A stretch of DNA of 51,243 bases from Streptomyces sp. CBMA291 (GTDB lineage: Bacteria; Actinomycetota; Actinomycetes; Streptomycetales; Streptomycetaceae): positions 1-51,243 of the forward strand of contig NZ_MSJP01000044.1 in NCBI RefSeq assembly GCF_014596525.1, written 5' to 3'. Shown in pieces: positions 49,520-51,243 of the stretch. The notes under the pieces were generated by a model. It was given only the letters and a program-made list of their open reading frames with translations. It was not told the origin of the DNA and searched no databases. How positions within the stretch are numbered: the first letter of the stretch is position 1; each line of letters begins with the position of its first letter. Position numbers and translations under genes: made by a program.

Positions 49520-50113
49520 ATGACGACGACATCGACGCAGGTCAACCCCGCTGACCTGGTGAACCCGGCCGACACCGCCAACGCCGCCCACCCTGCCAAC
49601 GCCGCCCACCCTTCCGACTCCGCTCGCCCGGTCGGCCCCGTCAATCCCGTACTCCGCGTTCCGCCCGCCCCGCCCGCCGCCGCTGCCGCGTACTTCTCCG
49701 CGAGCCTCGTCTTCCACGCCGACGTCTCCGACGTCGCCACCGTGCTCGCCGAGTCCGCCGCCGACGGGACCGATCCGGGCTTCGTGGTGCTCGACTCGCG
49801 GTCCACGGCCTCGTGGGACCAGGGGCGCGTACCCGGCGCGGTGCACCTGCCGACCGCGCTGATCCCCGAGCAGGCCGAGCGGCTGCTCGACCGGTCCGTG
49901 CCGGTCGTCACGTACTGCTGGGGCCCCGGCTGCAACGGCGCCACGCGCGCCGCGCTCGCCCTCGCCGAGCTGGGATTCCAGGTGAAGGAGATGCTGGGCG
50001 GCTTCGAGTACTGGGTCCGGGAGGGCTTCGCGTACGAGACCCCGGAAGGGCCCGCCGAACAGGCCGCCGACCCGCTCACGGCACCCGTCGGCACCGAGGC
50101 GTGCGGCTGCTGA
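49520..50113 (+). CDS. Rhodanese-like sulfurtransferase
   Basis: 197 residues from ATG 49520. A low-complexity Asn/Pro/Ala leader (NPADLVNPADTANAAHPANA) precedes a single rhodanese domain. That domain has VVLDSRSTASWDQGRVPGAVHLPTAL, the active-site cysteine in TYCWGPGCNGATRAALAL, and LGGFEYWVREGF. The loop CWGPGCNGA is unusual in having two cysteines. The protein ends EACGC, giving two further cysteines. A role in sulfane sulfur transfer or redox sensing is likely. No ribosome site: translation is probably leaderless. It is divergent from the ECF41 gene. Confidence 0.88.
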   Translation: MTTTSTQVNPADLVNPADTANAAHPANAAHPSDSARPVGPVNPVLRVPPAPPAAAAAYFSASLVFHADVSDVATVLAESAADGTDPGFVVLDSRSTASWDQGRVPGAVHLPTALIPEQAERLLDRSVPVVTYCWGPGCNGATRAALALAELGFQVKEMLGGFEYWVREGFAYETPEGPAEQAADPLTAPVGTEACGC

Positions 50114-50166
50114 AGGAAGCCGATTTCCACATCACCCCGGTCATGCCGTAGAGTCATGTTTACCGA

Positions 50167-50240
50167 CGCGGGGTGGAGCAGCTCGGTAGCTCGCTGGGCT
50201 CATAACCCAGAGGTCGCAGGTTCAAATCCTGTCCCCGCTA
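50167..50240 (+). tRNA. Initiator tRNA-fMet (CAT)
   Basis: 74-nt cloverleaf with the initiator traits: unpaired first position (C1 opposite T72) and three G-C pairs in the anticodon stem (CTGGG-CTCATAA-CCCAG). CCA is not encoded. Promoter boxes TTCCAC (50125-50130) and TAGAGT (50149-50154) are 18 nt apart. Confidence 0.95.
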
Positions 50241-50250
50241 CTCAGTAGCA

Positions 50251-50287
50251 CGAAGGCCCGGATCCATTCACTGGATCCGGGCCTTCG
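50251..50287 (+). terminator. Terminator of tRNA-fMet
   Basis: A 16-bp perfect stem (50251-50266 with 50272-50287; CGAAGGCCCGGATCCA arm) with a 5-nt loop. Confidence 0.88.
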
Positions 50288-50341
50288 TCGTATGCCCGGA
50301 ATCCCGGCCCCCTTGGTTCCGCAGGCGTCTCCGCCGGGCGC

Positions 50342-50372
50342 TTGACCTTGACGTAGCGTCAAGTTCTAGCGT
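50342..50372 (+). promoter_or_regulatory. MerR-type promoter with operator in the spacer
   Basis: TTGACC (50342-50347) and TAGCGT (50367-50372) are separated by 19 nt, the over-long spacer typical of MerR-activated promoters. The dyad CTTGACG-TAG-CGTCAAG (50347-50363) sits in the spacer. The predicted start (50379) is at the ATG (50380). Confidence 0.8.
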
Positions 50373-50379
50373 TCTCGGC

Positions 50380-51120
50380 ATGGAGTGGTCGATCCAGGAG
50401 ATCGCCAGGAAGGCGGGCACCACCAGCCGCACCCTCCGGCATTACGGAGAGCGCGGACTGCTGGAGCCGAGCCGGATCGGCGCGAACGGTTACCGGTACT
50501 ACGACCAGGCGGCGCTGGTCCGCTTGCAGCGCATCCTGCTCCTGCGCGAGCTGGGGCTCTCGCTCCCCGCGATCGCCGAGGTCCTCGCGGGGGAGCGGGA
50601 CACGGCGGCGGCGCTGCGGACCCATCTCGCCCTTCTGGAGCAGGAAAGGGAGCGGCTCGGGCGCCGGATCGCGTCCGTGCGGACCACTCTCCACAAGACC
50701 GAGAACGGAGACGAACTCATGGCCGATGAAGTATTCGACGGCTTCGACCACACGGCGTACGAACAGGAGGTCGCCGAGCGCTGGGGGCGGGACGCCTACG
50801 CGACGGGCGACCGCTGGTGGCGCGGGCTCGACGCCGGGCAGCGCAAGGCGTTCCTCGACGAGCAGACGGGCATCGCCCGGGACTTCGCCCGCGCCCGGAA
50901 GGAAGGGCTCGCCGCCGACGCCGACGAGGTCCAGGAGATCGCCCGGCGCCAGGTCGTCTGGCTATCCGCCACCACGACCCCCACCAGGGAGTACGTGACC
51001 GGTCTCGGGCGCCTGTACGTCGACGATCCCCGTTTCGCCGCGCACTACGACAAGCACGGCGAGGGCACCGCCGTCCTCGTCAGGGACGCCCTGGAGATCT
51101 ACGCGGAGCGAAACCTCTAG
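50380..51120 (+). CDS. TipA-family MerR regulator (TipAL-like)
   Basis: 246 residues. The N-terminal MerR DNA-binding domain (WSIQEIARKAGTTSRTLRHYGERGLL; NGYRYYDQAALVRLQRILLLRELG) is followed by a coiled-coil dimerisation helix. The C-terminal TipAS antibiotic-recognition domain (VAERWGRDAYATGDRWW; DDPRFAAHYDKHGEGTAVLVRDALEIYAE) completes it. TipA-type proteins sense thiopeptides and other drugs and activate their own promoter. An internal ATG at 50719 with GGAG at 50707-50710 would make a free 133-residue TipAS-like domain. The insertion sequence starts directly after the stop codon. Confidence 0.93.
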   Translation: MEWSIQEIARKAGTTSRTLRHYGERGLLEPSRIGANGYRYYDQAALVRLQRILLLRELGLSLPAIAEVLAGERDTAAALRTHLALLEQERERLGRRIASVRTTLHKTENGDELMADEVFDGFDHTAYEQEVAERWGRDAYATGDRWWRGLDAGQRKAFLDEQTGIARDFARARKEGLAADADEVQEIARRQVVWLSATTTPTREYVTGLGRLYVDDPRFAAHYDKHGEGTAVLVRDALEIYAERNL

Positions 51121-51243
51121 GGCCTGTTTCTCGGATCTCCTGACGTGGGTTGGGTGCTGGGTCCAGGGTGGATGTATGGGCCGTGGGGATCTGACGAATG
51201 CGGAGTGGGACCGGCTGGAGTCGTTCCTTCCGCGAGGTGGCAC
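51121..51243 (+). mobile_element. Left end of an IS5-type insertion sequence
   Basis: From GGCCTGTTTC (51121) the sequence leaves core composition. ATG 51176 opens a frame GRGDLTNAEWDRLESFLPRGG, the typical N terminus of Streptomyces IS5-family transposases, cut by the window end. The boundary is placed at 51121 because the tipA stop (TAG in CTAG, 51117-51120) directly precedes it. The right end is outside, so target duplication and inverted repeats cannot be checked. Confidence 0.8.
51176..51243 (+). CDS. IS5-family transposase, 5' end
   Basis: 22 residues are visible: MGRGDLTNAEWDRLESFLP then RGG. The L-T-x-A-E-W-x-x-L-x-x-x-L-P pattern is the standard start of these transposases. The catalytic DDE residues lie beyond the window. 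No judgement on activity is possible. Confidence 0.8.
   Translation, partial: MGRGDLTNAEWDRLESFLPRGG

Overview
The window is about 51 kb of high-GC actinobacterial chromosome, almost certainly Streptomyces. The evidence is the strong third-position G/C bias, GTG/TTG starts, leaderless -10/start arrangements, and genes diagnostic of the genus: BldC, an Lsr2 paralogue, valine dehydrogenase, XRE/DUF397 pairs and TipA. From memory, the gene order matches the S. coelicolor core region running from dnaX/purD to bldC and beyond; this was not checked by search.

Layout. 1-11.5 kb: the 3' end of dnaX, purD, a degenerate M48-like membrane protein, an N,N-dimethylformamidase-like protein, purC, three glycine tRNAs, lsrL, and the coupled purS-purQ-purL operon. 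11.7-17 kb: an SCP/MDMPI-type protein, a META-domain lipoprotein, a CoA-disulfide reductase-rhodanese fusion behind a CsoR/CstR-like operator, and a Tat-exported sulfatase. 17.9-25.2 kb: purF, purM, DUF3073, vdh, a conserved hypothetical, bldC and a DUF6274-type small protein, with large regulatory gaps around bldC. 25.2-39.6 kb: tRNA-Asp, HrpA, a repeat-rich secreted protein with a DsbA-like/CcdA-like pair, tRNAs Phe/Asp/Glu, a minimal zinc metallopeptidase, a lipoprotein, an RGG-tailed DEAD-box helicase and a secreted FG-GAP protein.

39.8-45.7 kb looks accessory. Immediately beyond tRNA-Lys lies a tightly coupled minus-strand operon: an AlkA-like DNA glycosylase with an unusual N-terminal module, a B12-binding radical SAM gene broken by two frameshifts, a thymidylate-kinase-like protein and a Nudix hydrolase. 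Upstream sits an XRE-DUF397 pair. A long dyad (outer arms around a TGTACCGGTACA-type core) occurs in front of the glycosylase operon and again in front of the XRE gene, which ties the two together. The glycosylase has a TTA codon at position 4. The right edge carries remnants of a HATPase-type gene and of an FG-GAP gene. This is the best candidate for an undescribed system here: a nucleotide/DNA-modification module under an XRE/DUF397-type regulator.

45.7-51.2 kb: a diacylglycerol-kinase-like protein coupled to a PAP2 phosphatase, an ECF41-type sigma factor with a matching autoregulatory promoter, a leaderless rhodanese, initiator tRNA, a leaderless TipA-type MerR regulator with an internal TipAS start, and the left end of an IS5-type insertion sequence starting at the tipA stop codon.

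How the genes work together. PurD, PurC, PurS/Q/L, PurF and PurM cover six of the steps from PRPP to SAICAR, but as separate transcription units interleaved with unrelated genes. Thiol and sulfur chemistry recurs (CoA-disulfide reductase-rhodanese, DsbA/CcdA, rhodanese). Tandem DNA repeats are unusually frequent, both between genes and inside coding regions.
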